Below are positions 54,846 through 64,000 of a stretch of 64,000 nt of DNA, in pieces. Source of the stretch: Symbiodinium natans (taxonomy: Eukaryota; Sar; Dinophyceae; Suessiales; Symbiodiniaceae); the NCBI GenBank assembly GCA_905221605.1, contig CAJNDS010000559.1, positions 1 through 64,000 of the forward strand, given 5' to 3'. Below the pieces are notes generated by a model. The model was not told where the DNA came from. It did no database searches and was given only the letters and a program-made list of their open reading frames with translations. The position numbers and the translations under genes are program-made. Each line of letters starts with the position of its first letter. The stretch's first letter is position 1.

Positions 54846-55445
54846 ACACAACGTATAAACATACTGCTGCCCTCTGCTTCACTTGTCCTTTTGATTTATA
54901 TTCAAATTGCTGTATATTATTAAAAAATATCAACTACAGGAGAGAATACAAAGCAACGAGCGAACTATCCCAAAAAATAAACCCTAAACCCTAATAGAGT
55001 AAGGTTTGGGTGGTCTTGGGGTGGGTTTTTAGCTTTCGCGCGACGCGCCGCCCACGACCCCTTGGGTCGAGGCGCGTCGCTTCAGTCAGCAAACCCTAAA
55101 CCCTAAACCCTAAACCCTAAACCCTAAACCCTAAACCCTAAACCCTAAACCCTAAACCCTAAACCCTAAACCCTAAACCCTAAACCCTAAACCCTAAACC
55201 CTAAACCCTAAACCCTAAACCCTAGCCGAGGTGCTTGCGCGGGAGGCCGCGGCCATGATGATGACCCGCCGAACGGAGGTGCCATCCATCACAAAGATGG
55301 GGGTTTAGGGTTTAGGGTTTAGGGTTTATTGGGGGCTCTTTTCTAGTATTTTGGGGTATATTTTGGGTTACCCTTAATTCCGGAAATCCCCAGATTGAGG
55401 TGGTCTTAGGCTTTTGGGGCTCTACACCCTATTCCCCGCAATCTT
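54846..55445. other. AT-rich patch, hairpin and CCCTAAA array
   Basis: 54,870-54,970 is AT-rich. GCGACGCGCC (55,040-55,049) and GACCC pair with GGGTC and GGCGCGTCGC (55,071-55,080) around a short loop. A CCCTAAA array follows at 55,092-55,224 and TTTAGGG at 55,300-55,328. No gene. Confidence 0.6.
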
Positions 55446-55544
55446 GGGATGTTCACCCTTTTCCTGACAGTCCTTAATAGGGGTTCTAGTACCCCCGATG
55501 ATAATCCACATTAAGGACCGTTAGTATAAGGGGGGGAACATCCC
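55446..55544. mobile_element. Short inverted-repeat element (MITE), GGGATGTTC family
   Basis: The left end GGGATGTTCACCCTTTTCC continues to GTCCTTAAT. It is matched by the inverted right end ATTAAGGACCGTTAGTATAA, which continues to GGGGAACATCCC. The arms are about 33 bp. There is no coding capacity. Confidence 0.75.
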
Positions 55545-57092
55545 AACCCTAAGACCTAAAGCCCAAACACTAAATGCTGAAGCCAAGCTGTAGCCCTTAA
55601 GAGCCGGTTGCCCCGGTGCGTTGTCCCCCTACCCTGCATCCCACCTTGCGGATGTCAGGGCGGGAGGCAGGTGGGCAGAACAAGTTCATGCGACCTTTTT
55701 GTCTGCTTGAATCACCTTCTTCACTAAACCTTAAAGTCTGGGGCTGTGGGGTTGCCTTCATGTGGCGAAGGGCTTCAGTTGATTCAGTTGCTTTCCGGTA
55801 TCTGCTTTGTGGCTTAGGGTCGCTGCCCGAAGCCGCAGGAGAGGATTTCGGACAGTCAGCTTTTTGGGTTCAGGGGTTCAGGGGTTTAGGGGTTTAGGGG
55901 TTTAGGGGCTTAGGATTTTGGAGCAGCCCGGGTAGTCTTGCGTCTACAAGCGCGAATCCTAAGTTCGAACAGCATTTCAAAGCAGGTCAACAGTTGCCCC
56001 GGTCTGCTGCAGCGATTGGAATCGCCTCATGGCAGGGATCGGGTGCCATAGTTTAGGGGTTTTAGGTGTTTGGGTTTCGGGGGTTTCAAGGTGTTTGGAT
56101 GTGTTGGTTTACGAAACTTGGGGACCCCTAAAATAGACCCCAAATCATAGGATTCCCTTGTAGTAAGGACACCAATAAGGTACTCCCGTGTCCAGAACTC
56201 CCCATGTCGGTTAGGGCTTGCAATTGGTGCATGAGATCGCGTGGCAAATCTGATGACAGGAGACATCGTTTTCACCCCTTGTTTGCTGTATTTCAGGGCC
56301 ATATAAATGCCGCTGAACGGCCTTAAGCCCTGAACCCCAAACGGCCCAAAACCCCGAAACCCTAAGACATCTGTCCTTGACCTCAGGAGATACACTAGCT
56401 CGGAGCTATTCCAGACGTGTGAGGCCACTGTGGTGTGGACTACAGTTGGGGCAGTACTTCGATTTCTTTGGAGGGTTCTGGGTTGAGGTGTTTCGGGGTT
56501 TGGGGTTGAGCCAGCGTGGCATGTAGGGTTCAGGGTTCTTGCAGTTGCAGTATGCGTGACGCTGTCTCTATGAAACAGCTCGAAATGAGGTACAGGTACA
56601 GTCCGGAGCTTGTAGTCCTTCCTGCCCAGCCCTACTTCAAACCTTCTAGAGAACTTGCTACGAGCCCTTGGATGTTTCGGCTCTTTCTTGAAGAGTGCTC
56701 AAGGTGACAGGTGACCTAGAGCCTCGGCCACTCGATGTGGTCGCATCACCGATGAAGCGTCTGGCTGCTGCTTCGTTTGGGATGCGGGCCTGAATTGTGA
56801 GCTGCTGGCCGCCTCGGGGGCGATGATTCAACATCACCATGGCTGCGGCTGACTTGGACGTAGCTGACTCTTGCTTCTGTACGCTGCTCTGCTGTGGAGA
56901 AGCCAGAGCAACAGCAGCGGCCGTTGTTGATAGTAGCCCCTGGCAGACGACCATTGCCTGCCCGGCTGAATGTGGGATCACGGCTTCAGGCTCCTTCGTT
57001 GACGGCGGGGTGCAGCTTGCTTGCAGAGAGCTCAGTTTTGCCGAAGCACTGCCTCACTCAGAATCGACCCAAAGCATGAACTCCCAAATCTG
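55545..57092. other. Intergenic, unconfirmed open stretches
   Basis: Open frames exist at 55,616-55,897 and 56,516-57,093 on the plus strand, but none has a recognisable domain, a convincing splice partner or a conserved copy elsewhere. Short TTTAGGG-type runs lie near 55,870-55,910. I cannot call a gene; a small gene or exon here is not excluded. Confidence 0.4.
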
Positions 57093-57203
57093 ACCGTTGG
57101 TTAGTAGGGAATGAGGGAATGAGCTACCCTACATCCCCCTATATATACCCTGTAAGGGATTGTATAGGGTACCTCATTCCCTCGTTCCCTACTAACCAAC
57201 AGT
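57093..57203. mobile_element. Short inverted-repeat element of 111 bp
   Basis: ACCGTTGGTTAGTAGGGAAT, continuing GAGGGAATGAG, is the inverted match of CTCATTCCCTCGTTCCCTAC, continuing TAACCAACAGT. The arms are about 40 bp and the loop is AT-rich (CTATATATACC). I see no clear target duplication. Confidence 0.7.
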
Positions 57204-57479
57204 AAGAACTCGCCGGATGCATGCACGAGGTCCAGAGTTTGACGTGGCTTGCGAGGCCGAGGATGGGGAGCCCAGGAGCAAGAAGAGCTTACAGCGACGA
57301 CGACTCCACCACCCCTAAGCCCTATAAGCCCTGAGCCCTTAAGCCCTTCAGCCCCGTGAAGCAGTAAACCCCCTAGGCTCCCAAAAGCCTACCCCGGCCA
57401 AAACCCTAAGCCCCAACCCCCTACAAACTCCACAGGGCGTCCAAGGCCCGAGGCAGCATTTAACCCCACACCCAAAAAC

Positions 57480-57610
57480 ACCCTAAACCCTAAACCCTAA
57501 CACCCTAACACCCTAACACCCTAACACCCTAACACCCTAACACCCTAACACCCTAACACCCTAACACCCTAACACCCTAACACCCTAACACCCACCCTAA
57601 CACCCTTAAC
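57480..57610 (+). repeat. (CACCCTAA)n tract
   Basis: About thirteen units of the octamer CACCCTAA, a variant of CCCTAAA, follow two normal units. A normal CCCTAAA tract occurs nearby at 57,772-57,840. Confidence 0.9.
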
Positions 57611-57973
57611 ACCAAAGCTGAGCCCTGAACCTCTCGAGCCCCCCGTAGAGTCCAGCGACTGAAGCCCTCAGGACAGTCTACGATTGACAGCTCTGCTGTT
57701 CCTTAGGGCAGTTGAGGGTTTAGGGGCTGAGAGTCTACGACCTGAGACGCTACTACGTTGGAGCCTCTGCCCTAAACCCTAAACCCTAAACCCTAAACTC
57801 TAAACCCTAAACCCTAAACCCTAAACCCGAAACCCCAAACCCCAGTAACTTAGTCGGTAAGACACCTCCAGGAGCTGCCGAGTGGTTTTCTACACCGTGG
57901 ACCCCCAAAGCGTGGTTCCCTGGCGAAAAGAGCTCCACGCAGAGTTTACGGCTTGGGGCTCGGGGTTCAGGTT

Positions 57974-58107
57974 GGGATGCTCCCTCTTGTATGAACAGTC
58001 CTTAATCGGGTTTAGGGTTTAGGGTTTAGGGTTTAGGGTTTAGGGTTTAGGGTTTAGGGTTTAGGGTTTAGGGTTTTATAATAGGGCGTACTAAGGGGGA
58101 ACATCCC
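57974..58107. mobile_element. GGGATGTTC-family MITE carrying a TTTAGGG tract
   Basis: The left end GGGATGCTCCCTCTTGTATG, continuing to GTCCTTAAT, and the right end CGTACTAAGGGGGAACATCC, ending CCC, match the element at 55,446-55,544. The middle is replaced by (TTTAGGG)n at 58,009-58,075. Confidence 0.7.
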
Positions 58108-59023
58108 GAGGTTCAGGTGGAGTGTTCTGGGCGTTTAGCTTTTGTATGTTTTTGCAATTTATTGGGGGCGGGGGTTATAGGGCTTTCAAATCACGGCGGG
58201 AGCCTCCTCAACACCCAGCCCTAATTCCAAGTGCAAGATCGTGCTCGAATCTTCGAGAATCAAAACCTCCATTTTGCAACGCTTTCGGCCTTCTCGCAAA
58301 GAAAAGCCCCAGATCCTCGCAACAAAGTCCAAAGTTCTCGCACATGTGGGGATTTTTCGCAAGAGGTCACATCTTCGCGACAAGCGCGCCCGTTTTTCGC
58401 AAACAAATTCAGCTTAGTTTTGAACGTTCGCGTCGCCTCTCCACACGCACCCAGGCGAAATTTGAAAGCCCACAAGTGTCAGACCTTTTGTAGCCAAAAA
58501 TGGCTTCAGCATTTTCATGTTTCAGGGGTTGGGGTTGAGTGGTTGAAGGAGCCTAAACACCCTGCCCTATAGGCCCTAAACCATAAAGCCCCAACGTCAA
58601 GGCTTCAACCCTAGAACGACCGAAGCCAAGTTGCAGAATGGCCCAGGAGCCCAGCCAAGTACTACAGATAGGCCCCTAAACCCCAAATCCTAAACCCCCC
58701 ACAAGCAACCAACCCTAAACCAGCAAAGCAGGACGAAGCCCCTCCAGCTTCACCGAAAGGTGCCCGAACAGCTGCCCGAAGCACGGCAGTTTCGAGATCT
58801 ACGTGGGCAGGTTGGGGATTTCAGAGGTTTGGGCTTTTGGGGGGGGCCCCGGAACCTTGGACTAAACCCTGAGCCCCTGAACCCATAAACCCTAGCCCCT
58901 GAACCCCTAAACCCTAAACCCTAAACCTTAAACTCTTGCTTCTAGCCAGCCACGTAGCTGTTAGGGTTTAAGGTTGGAGGTGGGCTCTACCATCATTTAC
59001 TATGGGATTTGCGCTACCACCGT
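58108..59023. other. Intergenic, no gene seen
   Basis: A stretch at about 58,190-58,480 has many TTCTCGCAAA/TTCGCAA-like words and open frames on both strands but no recognised domain. Short CCCTAAA runs lie near 58,905-58,925. Confidence 0.5.
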
Positions 59024-59240
59024 GGGCCCTCCGTTACAGCTCCGTTACAGCACCTGCTACAGTTCCGTTACAGCTCCGTTGCACCTCCGTTACAGCTCCG
59101 TCACAGCTTCCGCTAGAGCTCCGTTACAGTTACAATTCCGTTGCAGCTCCGTTACAGCTCCGATGCACCTCCGTTACAGCTCCGTCACAGCTTGCGCTAG
59201 CGCTCCGTTACAGCTCCGTTGCACCTCCGTTACGCTAAAC
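59024..59240 (+). repeat. CTCCGTTACAG minisatellite, short array
   Basis: Monomers of 11-12 bp (CTCCGTTACAG, CTCCGTTGCAC) form the first block of the repeat that becomes long from 59,629. The two are separated by about 390 bases of unique sequence. Confidence 0.85.
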
Positions 59241-59628
59241 GTCGTTCCTTTTTTGTTGAACGCTCGTTTGTGTTTTAATCTGCATACGCATTAAACCGTG
59301 TGCTCCGCCTCCGCAAAGTCTGAGCCTCAGATTCCCTCATAACTCGGCATTGCATAGCATCGCTTGCTTCAAATGTTTGTACCCACCCTTTCCCGCCCTT
59401 GCTTTCATTGCATCAAGCACGCACTGCATATGCATTGAAAAGCGGTTTTCTTGTTAACTTCGATCCGCTCTTTCTGTACCGGGGGGCTTGGGGCTGCAAA
59501 GCACCTCGTCCCTACTCGATGCATCGCACTGCAGCATTCTTCAAGCATCCCATGCGAAAAGAAGTGCGAGGGTCCGAGCAACTTCTGCTGTGAGTAGTTT
59601 GAAGGAAGATGTCAGACTTAGAACAGCT

Positions 59629-60950
59629 CCGTTACAGCTTCCGTTACAGCTCCGTTGCACCTCCGTTACAGCTCCTTTACAGCTTCCGTTACAGCTTCCG
59701 TTACAGCTCCGTTGCACCTCCGTTACAGCTCCATTACAGCTTCCGTTACAGCTTCCGTTACAGCTCCGTTGCACCTCCGTTACAGCTCCGTTATTACAGC
59801 TTCCGTTGCAGCTTCCGTTACAGCTCTGTTACGGCTTCCGTTACAGCTCCGTTGCACCTCCGTTACAGCTCCGTTACAGCTTCCGTTGCAGCTTCCGTTA
59901 CAGCTCCGTTGCACCTCCGTTGCAGCTCCGTTACAGCTTCCGTTGCAGCTTCCGTATACAGCTCCGTTACAGCTTCCGTTACAGCTCCGTTGCACCTCCG
60001 TTACAGCTCCGTTGCACCTCCGTTACAGCTCCGTTGCAGCTTCCGTTGCAGCTTCCGTTACAGCTCCGTTACAGCTTCCGTTACAGCTCCGTTACAGCTT
60101 CCGTTACAGCTCCGTTGCACCTCCGTTACAGCTCCGTTATTACAGCTTCCGTTGCAGCTTCCGTTACAGCTCTGTTACGGCTTCCGTTACAGCTCCGTTG
60201 CACCTCCGTTACAGCTCCGTTACAGCTTCCGTTGCAGCTTCCGTTACAGCTCCGTTACAGCTCCATTACAGCTCCGTTGCAGCTTCCGTTGCAGCTTCCG
60301 TTACAGCTCCGTTACAGCTTCTGTACAGCTCCGTTGCACCTCCGTTACAGCTCCGTTGCACCTGCGTTACAGCTCCGTTGCAGCTTCCGTTGCAGCTTCC
60401 GTTACAGCTCCGTTACAGCTTCCGTTACAGCTCCGTTACAGCTTCCGTTACAGCTCCGTTGCACCTCCGTTACAGCTCCGTTATTACAGCTTCCGTTGCA
60501 GCTTCCGTTACAGCTCTGTTACGGCTTCCGTTACAGCTCCGTTGCACCTCCGTTACAGCTCCGTTACAGCTTCCGTTGCAGCTTCCGTTACAGCTTCCGT
60601 TACAGCTCCATTACAGCTCCGTTGCACCTCCGTTACAGCTCCGTTACAGCTTCCGGTACAGCTCACTAATGCAGCTCCGTTACAGTTCCGTTGCACCTCC
60701 GTTACAGCTCCTTTACAGCTCCCGTTACAGCTTAGTTGTACAGCTCCGTTACAGTTGCGTTACAGGTCCGTTACAAGTCCGTTATCAAGTTGCTGCTTCT
60801 GCTACGGCTCCGTTACAGCTTCCGTTACAGCATCGCTACAGCCGGTAACGTTCCGTTGCAGCCTTCCGATACGGCTCCTTTACAGCTCTGCGACAAATCC
60901 TTTACAGCTCCGCTCCTTTCCGTTACAGTTTCTGTTATAAGCCCCGTTAC
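59629..60950 (+). repeat. CTCCGTTACAG/CTTCCGTTACAG minisatellite with higher-order period
   Basis: About 110 monomers of 11 or 12 bp. The marker TTATTACAGC recurs at 59,791, 60,137 and 60,481, giving a higher-order period of about 345 bp. All three plus frames stay open for about 1 kb (LQLPLQLRCTSVTAP-type repeats), a property of the stop-free monomer. Monomers decay towards 60,950. Confidence 0.9.
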
Positions 60951-61632
60951 CGGCGAGCATTTCTGTCATAGTAGAGGCCTGCAGATGACGGTAGAGCCCC
61001 GCCCCAAGTTTAAGGCTTGGGGGCTCGGGCCTTTAACTCCTAAACTCTAAGCCGCTAACGCCTAAGATGCCCTAAGAAACATGCAACCCTAAAAGCCCCA
61101 AGAACTTTAAACTCCAAAGAAGCCTAGACCCTAAACCCTATAAAGCCCTAAACCCAAAGCCTAAAACGAACCTGCGAGGTGACTCGTCCCTTTGCGCAAG
61201 CCTTGGCCGAGTGCTACTACGGCGCGGCGGAGATGGACGCCCTTCACGTGACTTGGGTGTTTAGGGTGTTTGGGGTGTTTAGGGCGTTTGGGGTGTTTAG
61301 GGTGTTTAGGGTGTTTGGGGGTGTTTAGGGTGTTTGGGGTGTTTAGGGTGTTTGGGGTGTCGGGTTTAGGATCTTTAGAACACCCCTCAAAGACACCCTT
61401 ACAAGACCCTAATCCCCGAAGCCTAAACCCTAAGACCGCGAGGTGTGCCATTGTTTTGGGAATCATGAACGGACGCTGGGTGCTTCCCTTAGTCCCCTTG
61501 GGTTTAGGCTACTGAAAACCCGAGAACTCTAGATCCCTAAACCTTAGACCCTAAACCCTGATCAAGCGGCTGCACTCTCCGACAAGACCAGACCCTTGCA
61601 CCGATAAGGTTCAGACCATGGTTCCTGGACAG
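60951..61632. other. Region before the 2OG oxygenase exons, possible upstream exon
   Basis: A stretch at 61,191-61,258 reads VTRPFAQALAECYYGAAEMD, continuing ALHVTW; it is preceded by AG and followed by GT, so it could be an exon of an unidentified gene. A (GTGTTTAGG/GTGTTTGGG)n repeat occupies 61,256-61,360. No other gene is seen. Confidence 0.4.
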
Positions 61633-64000
61633 GAGGCAGTTGGCTACTACGAGGTGGCCATAGGTGACTCGGAAGGCCCTTGGGGAAAACTCTACAACTC
61701 CCTTTTGTTGGGATGAGGAGTATTCAGGGGCCAGCCTAGGTGAAGAGAGGTCCCTCTTCCTGCACAACAGCTTGCTCCTCCTCCCCAACTTCCTCAGCCA
61801 CGGCGACTGCCACTCACTGCGGGCGGCCGCCGATCAGCGGCTCGCGCAACCCGAGGCCGCCAAGCAAGTTTCTCGAGCGTCGGATGGGCTTCTTGGCGGC
61901 AAGAGTGTGGGTTTTTTGGCGCAGGGTTTTGGGCTTCAGGTTCAGGAGCCATGCCCATGTGTGTTCATACTCCCCATATTTGAAGCCCCCAGGCAAACCC
62001 CACAACCCTAAAGACGAGACTCATCGTGGACCCTAAAGCACCCTGAACTGCTGAACGCTATTTAGTAGAGGAGCCGAAAAAATTGCAAAGCTTATCTCCT
62101 AGCTACAGCCCCCAGGCCCGCCCTTCACCAACCCCCCCCCCCCCCCCTTACACTACCTAAGACCCGAAACCCCGAACCAAACCCTAAAACCTGAGCCTGA
62201 ACCTGAGCCGTTAACCCTCCCCAACCCCCTAAACCCTAAACCCTAAACCCTAAACCCTAAACCCTAACCCTAAACCCTAAACCCTAAACCCTAAACCCTA
62301 AACCCTAAAACCTAACCCTAAACCCTAAACCCTAAACCCTAAACCCTAAACCCTAAACCTAAACCCTAAACCCCCCCCCCCCCCACCCGCCCCCACCCAA
62401 GGTACGCTGCATGCAGGGAGGGCCTGGACCGGTTGCCAGTTGCTGAGCTCGGCCCGGCAGCACAGGCACCGCGCTCATTTTTGGGTTTTGGGTTTAGGGT
62501 TTGGGGGTTTAGGGTATTTAGGGTATTTAGGGTTTAGGGTTTGGGGTTTGGGGTTTAGGGTTTAGGGTTTAGGGTTTAGGGTTTAGGGTTTAGGGTTTAG
62601 GGGGGGTTGGGTTTCACACAGGGGTTGAGGGTGCCTTAGGGGGTTCTAGGGCCTTCTGCCGGACTTTGTGTAGGTCTGTGGTGGCTTTCGCTTTGTCTTT
62701 TTGCTTGTATGTCGGGGTTTGTATAGAAGCCCAAAATCTTGCCTTCGGAATTTTGCTTAAGGTTCTTTTTTGGAGGGTCTCATATGCGTGTTGGCGTTAG
62801 GCGTGTGGGTGTTATATAGGTTTAGGGTTCTTGGCAGGCTAGGGATTAGGGCTTTGGGGGTTTTCTAGGGCTTTCGGGGTTTTCTGTTAAACGTTCGCAG
62901 CTTAAAAGGCTTCGGGATCTCGAGCTGAGGGCTCAGGCTTTGAGACTCAGTTCTCAGGGTTCAGGGGCCTCTAACCCCTGCACACCGATTCGGGTTTAGG
63001 GTTTAGGGTTTAGGGGTTTAGGGTTTAGGGTTTAGGGTTTAGGGTTTAGGGTTTAGGGTTTAGGGTTTAGGGTTTAGGGCCCTACACTCCCTAAACCCTA
63101 AGCTTTAAAACAGCTGGCTTTTGGGCAGGCCATCTCAGATCAGATCTTGGGCCGACTGCTTCACTTCTTCGAGTCCATACCGGCCTTAGCCCAGCAGATT
63201 TTCCAGAGGCCTCTCTCGGTGTTGGGGGGGGGGGGGGGGGTTTAGGGTTTAGGGGTTTAGGGGTTTAGGGGTTTAGGGGTTTAGGGGTTTAGGGGGTTTA
63301 GGGGTTTTGGGCTTTAGGGGTTTAGGGGTTTAGGAGTTTAGGGGTTTAGGCCCATTAGGGACGATTAGTATGAGGGGGGACATCCCGATGTTCGGGCGTT
63401 TAGGCGTTTGGGGTTTAGGGGTGTGGGGCTTAGGGTTTCGGGTTGCACGGGGGCTCTTGCTGACAGTTTCGGGGCTTAAGGTGTAGGTGTTGGGTTAAGC
63501 CGTAAACCCTAGACCCTAGACCCTAAGCTCTAAACCCAATGATGTGAATGCGAAATAGCCTCAACCCGAAACCCTTCAACCCCTAAACCCCTAAACCCCT
63601 AAACCCTCAACCCCAAAAGGCCCCCGAAACGCCCCCGGAGCCTTCGCCCCAAAAGCCTAAAGCTTACAACTCTCAAAGACACCCTTAGCATCCTTCAGCG
63701 CTAACCTTAAGAACCCGCGAACCCAGGAACCGTGAACCCCTAAACCCTCAACACCTGAAAACTGAAGCACCTGACACCTAGACCCTAAATCCTGGACCCT
63801 ATATCCTGGACCCTAAATCCTAAACCCGAAAACCCTTAAGCCCCAAAACAAACCCCTAAGCCCCTAAGCCCCTAAACCCCTAAACCCCAAAACCCCCAAA
63901 ACCCCCAAAACCCCTAAACCACCAAACCCCTAAACCCACGGGAGGTCGGAGGGCCTCGCGAAGCTGCGATTCACCTTTGCGTCGGGCGAGCCAGCGGTGA
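61633..64000 (+). CDS. 2OG-Fe(II) oxygenase (prolyl 4-hydroxylase-like), partial
   Basis: Three or four exons of a gene that runs off the right edge are visible. Exons in phase: 61633-61663, 61740-61867 (end uncertain), 63129-63218 and 63952 to the window end. The second encodes LFLHNSLLLLPNFLSHGDCH then SLRAAADQRL, the usual entry strand and helix of the prolyl-hydroxylase fold. The third reads ISDQILGRLLHFFESIPALA. The last gives LAKLRFTFASGEPAV, the strand that precedes the iron-binding HxD motif in this family, which must lie outside the window. The GT donor at 63,219 and AG at 63,951 are in phase 0. Enzymes of this kind hydroxylate with 2-oxoglutarate and O2; the substrate is unknown. 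An exon between 61,867 and 63,129 may be missing from my model. Introns are filled with CCCTAAA/TTTAGGG. Confidence 0.6.
62227..62375 (+). repeat. CCCTAAA array in the oxygenase gene
   Basis: About twenty units, a few with one base missing, are followed by a C run. A facing (TTTAGGG)n tract lies at about 62,480-62,610, and another at 62,995-63,080. Confidence 0.9.
63222..63386 (+). repeat. G run, TTTAGGGG tract and right end of a GGGATGTTC-family MITE
   Basis: A G run (about 63,223-63,240) leads into the octamer TTTAGGGG for about 110 bases. The tract ends in ATTAGGGACGATTAGTATGA, continuing GGGGGGACATCCC (63,354-63,386), which matches the right arm of the MITEs at 55,446 and 57,974. The left arm was not found. 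Confidence 0.65.
63387..63951. other. Intron sequence of the oxygenase gene with degenerate telomere-like repeats
   Basis: It is rich in CCCTAAACC- and CCCTGGACC-like words without long regular tracts. No coding stretch is seen before the exon at 63,952. Confidence 0.5.

Noticed and set aside
59488-60940. Open frames of 393-443 residues in the minisatellite
   Set aside because: All three frames are open because the monomer lacks stop codons; the peptides are simple repeats with no start context or splice support.
62227-63350. A true chromosome end at the right of the window
   Set aside because: Tracts are short, in both orientations, and coding exons continue beyond them; they are interstitial.

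Overview
The window looks like nuclear DNA of a dinoflagellate. The evidence is four-fold. (1) Near-identical intron-containing genes lie head to tail. (2) Many inferred introns start with GC or GA instead of GT. (3) TTTAGGG/CCCTAAA repeats are scattered through introns and intergenic DNA. (4) The proteins include a large cysteine-rich multipass protein and a 2OG-Fe(II) oxygenase, both of kinds I know from dinoflagellates. The genus cannot be read from the sequence. All exon models are my own reading of frame, splice dinucleotides and comparison between copies; no transcript was available.

Bases 1-621 are CA-rich minisatellite. Bases about 640-43,200 hold a tandem array of nine copies of one sugar-porter (MFS) gene, all on the plus strand, with start codons about 3.9-4.2 kb apart. 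Each copy resolves into nine exons giving about 535-546 residues, and the total length is a multiple of three in every copy. Copies 1-8 are very similar. Copy 9 is the most divergent, and its last exon lies about 3 kb further on, behind an intron that holds palindromic repeats and an AT-rich decayed reading frame. Between copies 7 and 8 the array is interrupted by an unrelated gene at 30,159-32,371. It is a carotenoid cleavage oxygenase with all four iron-binding histidines. Two of its introns are short terminal-inverted-repeat elements of one family, which look like transposon-derived introns (introners).

At 43,622-46,706 lies a five-exon gene for a membrane protein with a cysteine-rich C terminus; its fourth intron is largely TTTAGGG repeats. 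From 46.7 to 61.6 kb I find no convincing gene. This stretch has telomere-type tracts in both orientations, several short inverted-repeat elements, a diverged copy of the transporter spacer (47.96-48.7 kb), a composite satellite with a 31-bp unit (52.2-54.2 kb) and a minisatellite of CCGTTACAGC-type monomers with a higher-order period near 345 bp (59.6-60.95 kb).

The right edge (61,633-64,000) carries the 5' or middle part of a 2OG-Fe(II) oxygenase gene that runs off the window. The genes do not form an operon-like pathway. The transporter array fits dosage by gene copy number, a common dinoflagellate strategy; the carotenoid oxygenase appears to be a passenger in one of its spacers.
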